A DNA stretch of 26,266 nt. Origin: Pirellulaceae bacterium. GTDB taxonomy: Bacteria > Planctomycetota > Planctomycetia > Pirellulales > Pirellulaceae. Below are positions 15,885 to 23,045 of this stretch, one piece after another. Position numbers and translations under genes: made by a program. The notes under the pieces are model-generated. The model was given only the letters and a program-made list of their open reading frames with translations, made no database searches and was not told where the DNA came from. Position 1 is the stretch's first letter, and every line of letters begins with the position of its first letter. The stretch covers positions 1-26,266 of the forward strand of contig JADLDX010000994.1 in NCBI GenBank assembly GCA_020846515.1, read 5' to 3'.

Positions 15885-17123
15885 ATGCTCTCTACTCCGC
15901 ACGCTTCGGCTGACGCCAACGACAAGTTACCCTGCCTGGGTCTGACTGGGTTGCCGGCCGGTTCGCCAGTTGGTTTACCAGCTGGTTTGCCAACCGAGTC
16001 TAGAGGTCCTGAGGATGCTCGTCAGACTATTGGCGTGTTGCACGTCATCAACGGCGAACATTTCTCTGGTGCAGAGCGTGTGCAGCAGGTTCTAGGCCAG
16101 CAGTTAGAGAAATTCGGCTATAGCAGTCACTTCGCGTGCTTGAAGCCCGGCAAGTTTCCCGAGATTTGTGGTCTGCCGTCCGAGCGTGTGCATGCGGCGC
16201 CGATGCGTGGACGCTTTGATTGGCGAGCCATCGATGAGGTGGTTGACATCGCCACCCATTCACAATGTTATTTACTGCACGCGCACACGCCGCGCGCGGC
16301 GTTGGTCGCCGCCTTTGCAGCCCATCGTTTGCAAATGCCCTGGGTCTACCATGTCCATTCACCCACAGCCCGAGACAGCACGCGGGGCATGATCAATCGC
16401 ATCAACGACATGGTCGAGCAATTTGCGATTCGATCATGTGATCTATTGATTACGGTCAGTCGCAGCTTGCGTCGGGAAATGCTCAAACGTGGCGTACCAC
16501 GTAAACGCCTGGTCGCTGTCGCCAACGGTGTGGCTGCCATGGAACCAATTGAACCGGCTTCGCGTCTGTCGCAAGTCACCTGGCGCCTTGGATTAATCGC
16601 CTTGATGCGACCGCGTAAAGGTGTAGAAGTCGCGCTCCAGGCGATGGCCAAATTAAAGGCTCGCGGCGCCGCGATCACGCTCGATTTGATCGGTGGTTTC
16701 GAAACGCCGGCTTATGAAGCCACCATTGTGCAGATGATCGACGATTTAGGTTTGATGGACGTTGTGCATCTGCGCGGCTTCACACGCGATGTGGCTGGCG
16801 TCATGAGGCAATTGGATGGCCTGGTGTTGCCGAGTCTGTTTGGAGAAGGCATGCCCATGGTCGTTCTAGAGGCCTTGTCGGCCGGCGTGCCAGTGGTGGC
16901 GACGCGAGTAGAAGGCACACCTGAAGTCGTGCGCCATGGTGTAGAAGGCATGTTGGCCGAACCTCGCGATCCAGTGGATCTGGCTCAGCAGATCGAAAGA
17001 CTTTGCTTAGACCGAGCGGAATGGGCCAAGATGAGTCAAGCGGCCGTGGCTCGTCACCGCAGTCGATTTAGCGATCTGGAAATGGCTCGCGGTGTCGCCC
17101 GAGCCTACGATCGCATTATTTAA
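15885..17123 (+). CDS. GT4-family glycosyltransferase
   Basis: This encodes 412 residues from ATG 15885, preceded by GGGAAAA; an in-frame TTG at 15843 would add 14 residues. The first 45 residues are Gly/Pro/Leu-rich with a short tandem LPAG motif and look non-conserved. The N-terminal GT-B domain starts at IGVLHVINGEHFSGAERV and includes LLHAHTPRAALVAAF. The C-terminal domain has LIALMRPRKGVEVALQAM, VVHLRGF and LPSLFGEGMPMVVLEALSAGVPVVAT, holding the EX7E-type acidic motif that binds the NDP-sugar donor. Retaining glycosyltransferases of this kind build lipopolysaccharide, exopolysaccharide or glycolipids in the cytoplasm. It lies apart from the glycan operon and on the other strand. Acceptor and sugar are unknown. 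Confidence 0.93.
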   Translation: MLSTPHASADANDKLPCLGLTGLPAGSPVGLPAGLPTESRGPEDARQTIGVLHVINGEHFSGAERVQQVLGQQLEKFGYSSHFACLKPGKFPEICGLPSERVHAAPMRGRFDWRAIDEVVDIATHSQCYLLHAHTPRAALVAAFAAHRLQMPWVYHVHSPTARDSTRGMINRINDMVEQFAIRSCDLLITVSRSLRREMLKRGVPRKRLVAVANGVAAMEPIEPASRLSQVTWRLGLIALMRPRKGVEVALQAMAKLKARGAAITLDLIGGFETPAYEATIVQMIDDLGLMDVVHLRGFTRDVAGVMRQLDGLVLPSLFGEGMPMVVLEALSAGVPVVATRVEGTPEVVRHGVEGMLAEPRDPVDLAQQIERLCLDRAEWAKMSQAAVARHRSRFSDLEMARGVARAYDRII

Positions 17124-17160
17124 TCGAAGCACTTAATCGCAACATGTAACAGGATAGTGG

Positions 17161-20004
17161 TTACCAGCGGCATTCGGGGTAATCCGGCAACGACATAAAG
17201 ACCGGCACGTCGCGCAGCAGCAACGGCACTTCGTTGTCGGCCAAAGTGGGCGAGGGTTGTGTCTGTTGAGTTTGTTCTGGTTTGACGTCGTCTGTTGGTT
17301 CGGCGCTGGGAACCGGGGATAATGCGCTTCGGCTTGAAGAAACCGGGGCTAACGCCCATCGGCTAATGGGAGCGGGGGCCGGCACCGGTTGAGGACCCAA
17401 GTAACTGAGCAAGGCTGGCAAGGTAAACCAGGAGTGTGTCATGCAGAGGCCCACGCCCAGCAGCAGCACGATGCCCAGGCTTTGCAAGCCTCGATGATCG
17501 GCCAGGGCCATGCTTCCGAAACCCACCATGGTCGTCAGGCTGGTCAGTACGATCGCCAGCGAAGTGCTGGCGGATATTTGATATCTTGCTCGGCCTCGAC
17601 GGGCAAAGTCGTGGATGATGTGAACGCCATCATCGATACCGATACCTATGATCAGGGGAAGCACGATCATATTGGCCGCGTTTAGCGGGATGTTGAGTGA
17701 AACCAACATGCCGCACAACTGAATCGAACTGATAGCCACTGGAATCAGCGCCAGCGCGACCAAGCGTAGACTGCCCAGATCGATCATAAGTAAGGCCATA
17801 ACGGCCAGCAGCGCATAGATGCCCGCTTGATAGTAGCTGTTCTCCAGTTCGCCCGAGGCATACCAGGTTTGCACGGGATGGCCCGTGACACGTGGGTCGA
17901 CCGATTCTAATTCCTTAACGAACTGCCCTAAGTTTTCTCGCTGCCACAGATTCTCTTTCGCGAACACGCGCAGCAAGAAGGTATTTCCGTCGTTACTGAC
18001 CATGCGACTGCGCACGGCATCGGGAAAGTCCATCAGGGCGGGCGGTTCAGGAATCGACAATTGAGAAATCGAATTGGCCAACAATTGAATTTGCGATTTG
18101 AACTCTGGGTCAAGACTGCTGGCGGCCTGGTAACTGGCGGGCAGAACAAGCTGCAGGCTGGCCACTGGTGGTGCGCCGACGGCCAATTGTTGTACGGCCA
18201 GTGAGGTGATGCGCTGAATGAGTTCAGCCGCTTGTTGACGGCAGGTCGAGACAAAAAGTTGCGTATGTTCGCCGCGCGAGTCAGCGAGAACGCTACCCAG
18301 TTCTTCCACGCGAGCCACGCTCGGCAAACTCACCAGTCGCTGGTGCAGCGCCTGAGCTTCCTCGGGTGAGTTGGCCAGGCTGATCGCAAACCAAGCGCTT
18401 TGTCCGCTGCGTCTAGTCAGCTCGCGCTCGGCATGCACGCTGGGGACATCATCGGCTTGCAAGTTGAGCAGGTTATGGTCGTAACGCACATGACTGATCT
18501 TGGCAGCCGACATCAAGGTAACGCAGCCGGTCGAAAGCAGGACGGCCCAGCGCCAACGCAAGGTCGATTGGTTGGACCATTGCAAGCCCAGCATGATCCA
18601 CGCGTGAATGTGTGATAGGGAAAAAATATTTTCACTCGGTCGCCGTCGCGGCGGCATGCTGCGAGCTTGCCATACCAAGAGAGCCGGCAACACAGTCAGG
18701 GTGACCAGCATGCACGTGATCGTACCCAAAGCGCAGATCAAACCTAATTCGGTCATGCCGCGAAAGGGCGTCAGCAGCGCTACGGCAAAGGCGGCAGCCG
18801 TGGTAATCGCGCCGGTAAAGATACCTTTGCCACAATGGTCTACCGCGTTGGCCAACGCTTGCGGCAAGTCGTTGGGTGGGCAATGGAACTCGTCTGCGTC
18901 GATAGGTGCTTGGGCAGAGTCGGTATTCTGTGTTTGTAACCGCGACAATAAATGGATGGCGTAGTCGATGCCTAACCCAGCGATGATGGCCCCGAAGGCG
19001 ACACTAAATAGATTCAAGTGGCCCACAAACAGCGTGGCCAGACCGACGGTCCAGATCAAGCCCAGCGTTAAGCAGGTCACGGCGGCACAAGGCATGCGCC
19101 ACGAGCCGAAGCCAAACATGAAGATAAAGGCGACGCCCAGCAGGCTGAGCAGGGTTGCGTTTTGCATATCGCGCTGGCTGGATTGGCTTTCGTCCCATTC
19201 CAATACCGGCATGCCTGTCAACCAAATGTCGACATCCGGATACTGACCACGCATGGCTTGCAGATGTTGGTCCAGCGTGGCGATCAGGGCTGGTGCTTTA
19301 GTGGGTTGGTCGTCGACGTGCGGCAGTCGGACCAGGCAGACGCCCAACCGACCGTGGTCCTCCAGCAGGAGTGGCCCTTGGCGGGGTACTGATTGTTGGA
19401 GCCGATCCAGGCCTGTCTGAGCCTGGGTAATGGCCGCAGATAGTTGATTGATCAACGATTGTGTATCGGTGGTTGCTCTGGTAGTGGCCCAGGTTTGGGA
19501 TGGAATCTGAGAGGCGGTCGAAGCTGGGCTGCGCGAAGAATCGCCAACCATATCGAGTAGTTGGTGGCAGCTTTGGAGGAGTTGCACGAGCTGCTGGAGC
19601 TGGCCGGGTGGCATCAAGTGCAATGCTTTGCCGGCTACCTCGCCGAGTGACTTGCGGTACAGGACGCCCGATAGCTGCTGGTCGGCTTCCAAACGCTGGC
19701 CGACGGCGGTCAATACTTGGCTGACGCGCTGCGGGTCGGAGTGGGATATGACGACCACGGCATCGTCTTCGTTGCCGAAGCGGTCCAGGTAATTCAGCCA
19801 GCGCTGGTTATAGTTGGCCGAGGCGCTTAGCAAGTCCAGTCGGCTGGTACGAAACTCCAGGCGGGTAAACGCCAGGCCGGCAGCCAGGCAGGTAATGAGT
19901 CCAGCGGCCAGCAGAGTTTGCCCAGGCCGCAGGGCAGCTTGATATGCCAGCCGGCTCAAAAGCCGGGAGAGCCAGTCGCGGCGGTCCGGTGGAGAATCGT
20001 GCAT
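17161..20004 (-). CDS. RND/MMPL superfamily exporter
   Basis: This encodes 947 residues, ATG at 20004. The layout is the two-fold one of the family: transmembrane helix 1 (about 28-48), a periplasmic domain, five helices (about 280-450), a second anchor and periplasmic domain, and five final helices (about 735-865). Family motifs include FRTSRLDLLS after helix 1, GLGIDYAIHLLSRL and GIGIDDGVHIIHDF in the helices that follow each periplasmic domain. It is similar in kind to HpnN-like and Mycobacterium MmpL exporters of lipids or hopanoids; cargo is not determined by the sequence. Residues about 870-947 form a Pro/Ser/Gln-rich cytoplasmic tail, part of it encoded by a repeat (see 17311-17364). 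It is convergent with the GT4 gene (37-base gap). Confidence 0.92.
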   Translation of the reverse strand: MHDSPPDRRDWLSRLLSRLAYQAALRPGQTLLAAGLITCLAAGLAFTRLEFRTSRLDLLSASANYNQRWLNYLDRFGNEDDAVVVISHSDPQRVSQVLTAVGQRLEADQQLSGVLYRKSLGEVAGKALHLMPPGQLQQLVQLLQSCHQLLDMVGDSSRSPASTASQIPSQTWATTRATTDTQSLINQLSAAITQAQTGLDRLQQSVPRQGPLLLEDHGRLGVCLVRLPHVDDQPTKAPALIATLDQHLQAMRGQYPDVDIWLTGMPVLEWDESQSSQRDMQNATLLSLLGVAFIFMFGFGSWRMPCAAVTCLTLGLIWTVGLATLFVGHLNLFSVAFGAIIAGLGIDYAIHLLSRLQTQNTDSAQAPIDADEFHCPPNDLPQALANAVDHCGKGIFTGAITTAAAFAVALLTPFRGMTELGLICALGTITCMLVTLTVLPALLVWQARSMPPRRRPSENIFSLSHIHAWIMLGLQWSNQSTLRWRWAVLLSTGCVTLMSAAKISHVRYDHNLLNLQADDVPSVHAERELTRRSGQSAWFAISLANSPEEAQALHQRLVSLPSVARVEELGSVLADSRGEHTQLFVSTCRQQAAELIQRITSLAVQQLAVGAPPVASLQLVLPASYQAASSLDPEFKSQIQLLANSISQLSIPEPPALMDFPDAVRSRMVSNDGNTFLLRVFAKENLWQRENLGQFVKELESVDPRVTGHPVQTWYASGELENSYYQAGIYALLAVMALLMIDLGSLRLVALALIPVAISSIQLCGMLVSLNIPLNAANMIVLPLIIGIGIDDGVHIIHDFARRGRARYQISASTSLAIVLTSLTTMVGFGSMALADHRGLQSLGIVLLLGVGLCMTHSWFTLPALLSYLGPQPVPAPAPISRWALAPVSSSRSALSPVPSAEPTDDVKPEQTQQTQPSPTLADNEVPLLLRDVPVFMSLPDYPECRW
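17311..17364. repeat. Two tandem GGCTAACGCCC-family units inside the exporter gene
   Basis: Two 24-base units start at 17311 and 17341, identical at 20 of 24 positions, with a 30-base period. The second matches the intergenic unit at 15624-15647 at 22 of 24 positions. In the minus-strand reading frame they encode SRWALAPV and SRSALSPV, about residues 880-898 of the exporter tail. The period is a multiple of three, so the frame is kept. Confidence 0.8.
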
Positions 20005-20027
20005 GCTGGTAATGGATCCTGGGAACT

Positions 20028-20188
20028 CGTTTAACAGTCAGCCGTAGGCGTATCGTTTAACAGTCAGCCGAAGGCGTACTTGATGCTGTTGAAGTACGCC
20101 TACGGCTGACTGTTAAACGCGGTCAAATGCTAGGTACGCCTACGGCTGACTGTTAAACGAAGGGTACGCCTGCCGCTGACTGGTAAAC
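20028..20188. repeat. Five copies of a 26-bp repeat in both orientations
   Basis: Forward copies containing TTAACAGTCAGCCG lie at 20028-20052 and 20054-20079; reverse copies (GTACGCCTACGGCTGACTG and on) at 20094-20119, 20134-20159 and 20164-20188, the last degenerate. The second and third copies face each other across 14 bases and could form a 26-base-pair stem. The block lies between the divergent exporter and rplM genes, within 25 bases of the exporter start, so it occupies the region where promoters are expected. Confidence 0.9.
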
Positions 20189-20335
20189 AAAATCAAGGCT
20201 GGGGTTCATAACGACGATGTAGCTGTTGGAAGCTGCTTAGCACAAGGGGAATTCGACCTTGGCGGGCGATTCAGCCATGGGTTGGGCAAAATACGGCTTG
20301 CGGGCTAGTGGACAGCCGGCTAAACTTTTGGGCTT

Positions 20336-20364
20336 CCCGCAAAACAAAGCGTTTTCCGAGCGGG
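20336..20364 (+). promoter_or_regulatory. Hairpin in the rplM leader
   Basis: CCCGC (20336) pairs with GCGGG (ending 20364) and, inside it, AAAAC with GTTTT, with a CCGA bulge and AAAGC loop. It lies 38 bases before the L13 start. Ribosomal protein operons are often autoregulated through leader structures, so this is a candidate, but no match to a known L13 leader was established. Confidence 0.3.
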
Positions 20365-20402
20365 TGATATGTACTTGGCCAACGACCCCAGTGGGTTCTG
20401 CA

Positions 20403-20855
20403 ATGACTTTGATTCAAAAAACGTACGTCGCTAAGCCTAATGAATTGCCACAAAAGTGGTTTCACGTCGATGCCTCGAACCAGATTCTGGGTCGGCTGGC
20501 GAGCGATATCGCTATGATTCTGATGGGCAAACATCGCCCGACCTATACGCCGCACGTAGACACTGGCGATTTTGTGGTCGTGACCAACGCCGACAAAATT
20601 GTGATGACGGGCAAGAAGATGGAGCAGCGTCATTACGCCTGGTACAACGGCTATACTGGTCAAAAAATGGAAAGCTATCAGGCTCGATTTGATCGCAAGC
20701 CAGAAGAATTGATCATTGCCGCCGTTCGCCGCATGATGCCCAAAAATAAAATCGGTCGACATATGCTGGACAAACTAAAGGTCTATGCCGGTGCCGAGCA
20801 TCCTCACGCTGCCCAGCAGCCTGAGCCCATTGAACTAGGCAAGCAGGCCTCCTAA
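20403..20855 (+). CDS. rplM: 50S ribosomal protein uL13
   Basis: This encodes 150 residues. The frame is open from 20259, but the family start corresponds to ATG 20403 (MTLIQKTYVAKP); the upstream 48 codons do not look like L13. WFHVDASNQILGRLASDIAMILMGKHRPTYTPHVDTGDFVVVTNADKI is the L13 core and binds 23S rRNA during early large-subunit assembly. GKKMEQRHYAWYNGYTG and RMMPKNKIGRHMLDKLKVYAGAEHPHAAQ are the conserved C-terminal half. It is followed after 97 bases by rpsI, the usual bacterial order, and the two are presumably cotranscribed. Confidence 0.98.
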   Translation: MTLIQKTYVAKPNELPQKWFHVDASNQILGRLASDIAMILMGKHRPTYTPHVDTGDFVVVTNADKIVMTGKKMEQRHYAWYNGYTGQKMESYQARFDRKPEELIIAAVRRMMPKNKIGRHMLDKLKVYAGAEHPHAAQQPEPIELGKQAS

Positions 20856-20952
20856 GGGCTGTTGGCCACCATCAACGAGTGGCTGACGAGCCTAATGGCG
20901 GTTTCCTTCCCCCGACTGTATCTCCACACAATTAACTTGAGTTTGAAGCGTT

Positions 20953-21366
20953 ATGGTAGCGGTCAAGAAAGACAAAATCAGCGGTGATTCGTTAGGAACC
21001 GGCCGTCGTAAAAGTTCAGTAGCCCGCGTGCGACTACGTCCAGGCAGTGGCAAGATCACCGTCAATGGCCGCGATCTGAGCGAGTTCTTTAGCTGCATCC
21101 AGCATCAAAAGGCCGTGGTCGAGACGCTCGAGCATGTTGGCCAGCAAGGTGCTGTTGACGTGGTTGCCCGAGTTCAAGGCGGTGGCGTATCGGGTCAAGC
21201 CGGTGCCGTTCGCATGGCGATTGCTCGCGCCCTGTGCAGCTTGAATCAAGAGTTGTTCCAGCCGCTGCGTGATGACGGCTACCTGACCCGCGATTCCCGC
21301 ATGAAGGAACGCAAGAAGTACGGTCTGCACGGTGCCCGCCGCGGTACTCAGTTCAGCAAGCGCTAG
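20953..21366 (+). CDS. rpsI: 30S ribosomal protein uS9
   Basis: This encodes 137 residues, ATG at 20953. GTGRRKSSVARVRLRPGSGKITVNGRDLSEFF is the S9 N-terminal region, and GGGVSGQAGAVRMAIARAL with the C-terminal DSRMKERKKYGLHGARRGTQFSKR completes it. The Lys-Arg C-terminus, which reaches the P-site tRNA in the small subunit, is intact. A non-canonical 15-residue N-terminal extension (MVAVKKDKISGDSLG) precedes the family core. No clear Shine-Dalgarno precedes the start. It ends the rplM-rpsI unit, with a terminator hairpin 34 bases downstream. Confidence 0.98.
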   Translation: MVAVKKDKISGDSLGTGRRKSSVARVRLRPGSGKITVNGRDLSEFFSCIQHQKAVVETLEHVGQQGAVDVVARVQGGGVSGQAGAVRMAIARALCSLNQELFQPLRDDGYLTRDSRMKERKKYGLHGARRGTQFSKR

Positions 21367-21399
21367 TTGCTGTCGGCTTTCAGTCTTAAAATTCAAATG

Positions 21400-21431
21400 C
21401 GACCGGTTGGGTTCCAACTGGTCGTATTTTT
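21400..21431 (+). terminator. Rho-independent terminator after rpsI
   Basis: CGACCGGTTGG (21400-21410) pairs with CCAACTGGTCG (21414-21424) around a GTT loop, with one mismatch, and is followed by TATTTTT. It begins 34 bases after the rpsI stop. Confidence 0.85.
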
Positions 21432-21451
21432 GTTTGGTGCTTCGTGTCGAA

Positions 21452-21569
21452 CGGGAGGCCGACGCTCCGGCGGAGGCAAGCCGCAAAGCGCGACTGATTG
21501 GCCATGTCGGTTGGTGATGTTCATGGCACATGCGGTCCGCGATTGTAGAACAGTTGTCCTCAACTGTTC
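21452..21569. repeat. GGGAGGCCGACGCTCC unit plus GAACAGTTG hairpin
   Basis: CGGGAGGCCGACGCTCC (21452-21468) starts a unit of about 90 bases whose later part (TTGGCCATGTCGGTTGG and CATGGCACATGCGG) recurs at 22321 and 22461 in the same orientation. It is followed by a perfect hairpin, GAACAGTTG (21548-21556) and CAACTGTTC (21561-21569), with a four-base loop. No coding frame is supported here. Confidence 0.8.
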
Positions 21570-21628
21570 CGGCGTAGCATGCGTCCTTCGAGGTCACGTT
21601 GGATTGTGCCGGACGTGGCTTTGGTCGC

Positions 21629-21652
21629 AATAAATAGACCTGACCCCTTTTT
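21629..21652 (+). repeat. AAATAGACCTGACCCC repeat, copy 1
   Basis: A 24-base sequence with the core AAATAGACCTGACCCC followed by a T run. An identical copy in the same orientation lies at 22749-22772. I recall this type of motif near REP-associated transposases in other bacteria, but none is in this window. Confidence 0.8.
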
Positions 21653-21692
21653 CGACACACGCCGCAAAGAAGACAGCAGTTGGAAACAATTA

Positions 21693-22194
21693 GTCCTGTA
21701 AAGCTGTCATTTCATTCGCGCATCGATCAATCGAATAAACGCCCGGCATCCATCCAACCGGGTGCGCTCGCATCGAATGGTTTTTACGCCAACGGCGTTA
21801 GATTCCATAGCCCGGGGTTCGCGGCAACGCCGCGTACCCCGGGTTCGTGATGACACCGGCGTTGAACACCCCACCGGGGTTTTACAATGTCGCGCTGTCC
21901 GCGTACCAATCATGCGTCATACGCAATCGACCATGCCCACCGACCGATGGTCCAACCCCGTTGGGGTATTTACGTTCGGTGTGGGCCGCGACGTGTCGGG
22001 GACGAATCGGTAGGGCGGGCCGCCGGTACCCAGGGTACGCGGCTACGCCGCGAACCCTGGGCTAAGGAATCTAACGCCGTTGGCGTAAGTGCCATGGGTG
22101 GATTCGTTTATTTGCCTCCACGAAAGTTCAATCGATCTCGTCAGGTTGCTACCCAAAAGATACATGAGGCTCGCAAATGACAGCTTTACAGGAC
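21693..22194. mobile_element. MITE-like element with perfect 20-bp terminal inverted repeats
   Basis: GTCCTGTAAAGCTGTCATTT (21693-21712) recurs as its exact reverse complement at 22175-22194. Further out, CAGTTG (21677) and CAACTG (22206) also pair, and internally 60-base arms at 21784-21843 and 22030-22089 are near reverse complements (about 53 of 60 positions). Each arm is itself palindromic (GGTTCGCGGC-AACGCCGCG type). The element is about 500 bases, has no credible transposase frame, and looks like a non-autonomous palindromic element. The central part holds an ACCGGGGTTTTACAATG / CCCCGTTGGGGT segment. No clear target duplication was seen at the ends. Confidence 0.8.
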
Positions 22195-22275
22195 AACGTT
22201 CGGGACAACTGCCCTAACACCTCAACTCCACAATTATAACCGCGATACGCGAACACATTTGGTATGGATGTTATT

Positions 22276-22745
22276 CGGGAGGCCGACGCTCCTGTGGAGG
22301 CGCGCCGCAAAGCGAGATCGATTGGCCATGTCGATTGGTTATGCGCATGGCACATGTGGTCCGCGCAAGAGAACGACCCGAGCGGCATGGATAATCGGGC
22401 GGTAGGCACGCTTGTCTCCGCAGGAGCGTCGACCTCCCGGATGCCGCAAATCTCGCCTTATTGGCCGTGTCGGTTGACCATGTTCATGGCACATGCGGGC
22501 CACGCAAGAGAACGACCCGAGCGGTATGGCAGATCGGTAACGCTGTGAAGCATTTTAGAAGCGGAACGGCGCAAGCCGTCCGGTATATCCCGGTAGTTAT
22601 AGGAACCGGAGGGCTTGCGCCCAACCGCTACAAATGCCGGATTTCGCGAGCAAACATGCTTCACAGCGTTGGCAGATCGGGTGATTGGAACGCTTGTCTC
22701 CGCAGGAGCGTCGACCTCCCGGCACGCTGCAAAGCGCGATGGCAG
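22276..22745. repeat. Tandem array of about 135-bp repeats with GGAGCGTCGACCTCCCG cores
   Basis: A forward CGGGAGGCCGACGCTCC lies at 22276-22292; reversed cores GGAGCGTCGACCTCCCG lie at 22423-22439 and 22705-22721. Shared blocks, in order, are CATGTCG(A/G)TTGG, CATGGCACATG, CAAGAGAACGACCCGAGCGG and CGCTTGTCTCCGCAGGAGCG, present two or three times. The second unit is interrupted by the element at 22539-22670. Related to the unit at 21452. No gene was found. Confidence 0.8.
22539..22670. mobile_element. 132-bp palindromic element inserted in a repeat, with flanking direct duplication
   Basis: AACGCTGTGAAGCAT (22539-22553) is matched by its exact reverse complement at 22656-22670. Inside, GGCGCAAGCCGTCCGG and CCGGAGGGCTTGCGCCC form a long hairpin. 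The sequence TGGCAGATCGG flanks it at 22527-22537 and again at 22670-22680, consistent with a 10-11-base target duplication. The uninterrupted version of the host repeat is present nearby (22380-22440), which shows the insertion point. Confidence 0.85.
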
Positions 22746-22748
22746 CCA

Positions 22749-22772
22749 AATAAATAGACCTGACCCCTTTTT
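22749..22772 (+). repeat. AAATAGACCTGACCCC repeat, copy 2
   Basis: Same sequence and orientation as 21629-21652. Its T run abuts the stop codon (22772-22774) of the small gene that follows on the minus strand. Confidence 0.8.
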
Positions 22773-22984
22773 TAGAAACGCTCGAGTTCGAGCGAACTGA
22801 GCATCTCTTCGGTCTGCTTGCTGATGGGGACGACTGGCGTGACGTTGACTTTGGTGCGCTTGAGCTCTTCGATCTGGGCGGCCATGCGCTGCAACAGGTT
22901 CGCGATCTCCGTGCCTGCGGTTTCGCCAACATGCACGTTTAAAGCTTTGCGAGCTTGATAACTTAAGCCGAGATTGGTGGTCAT
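22772..22984 (-). CDS. Small protein of unknown function downstream of glmS
   Basis: This encodes 70 residues, ATG at 22984 (the longer frame up to 23092 overlaps glmS and is not used), ending in TAA. MTTNLGLSYQARKALNVHVGETAGTEIANLLQRMAAQIEEL-type composition suggests an amphipathic helix or short coiled coil followed by a less structured tail (about 47-70). No family was recognised. It is 61 bases downstream of the glmS stop, so probably in the same transcript. A weak AGGG precedes the start. The codon pattern and predicted helicity support a real gene, but this is a judgement. Confidence 0.65.
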   Translation of the reverse strand: MTTNLGLSYQARKALNVHVGETAGTEIANLLQRMAAQIEELKRTKVNVTPVVPISKQTEEMLSSLELERF

Positions 22985-23045
22985 GACAAAAGACCCTGTA
23001 GGTTGAGGGATAGTGTTATTCGACAGAGTGTTACTCGGCTGAGCT

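Noticed and set aside
20259..20402. 48-codon N-terminal extension of L13
   Set aside because: L13 proteins begin close to MTLIQKTY; the extension includes the leader hairpin and has no conserved residues.
21762..22180. Short open frames within the 500-bp element as a transposase
   Set aside because: They span the palindromic arms, have no DDE or Y1/HUH motif, and exist in several frames equally.
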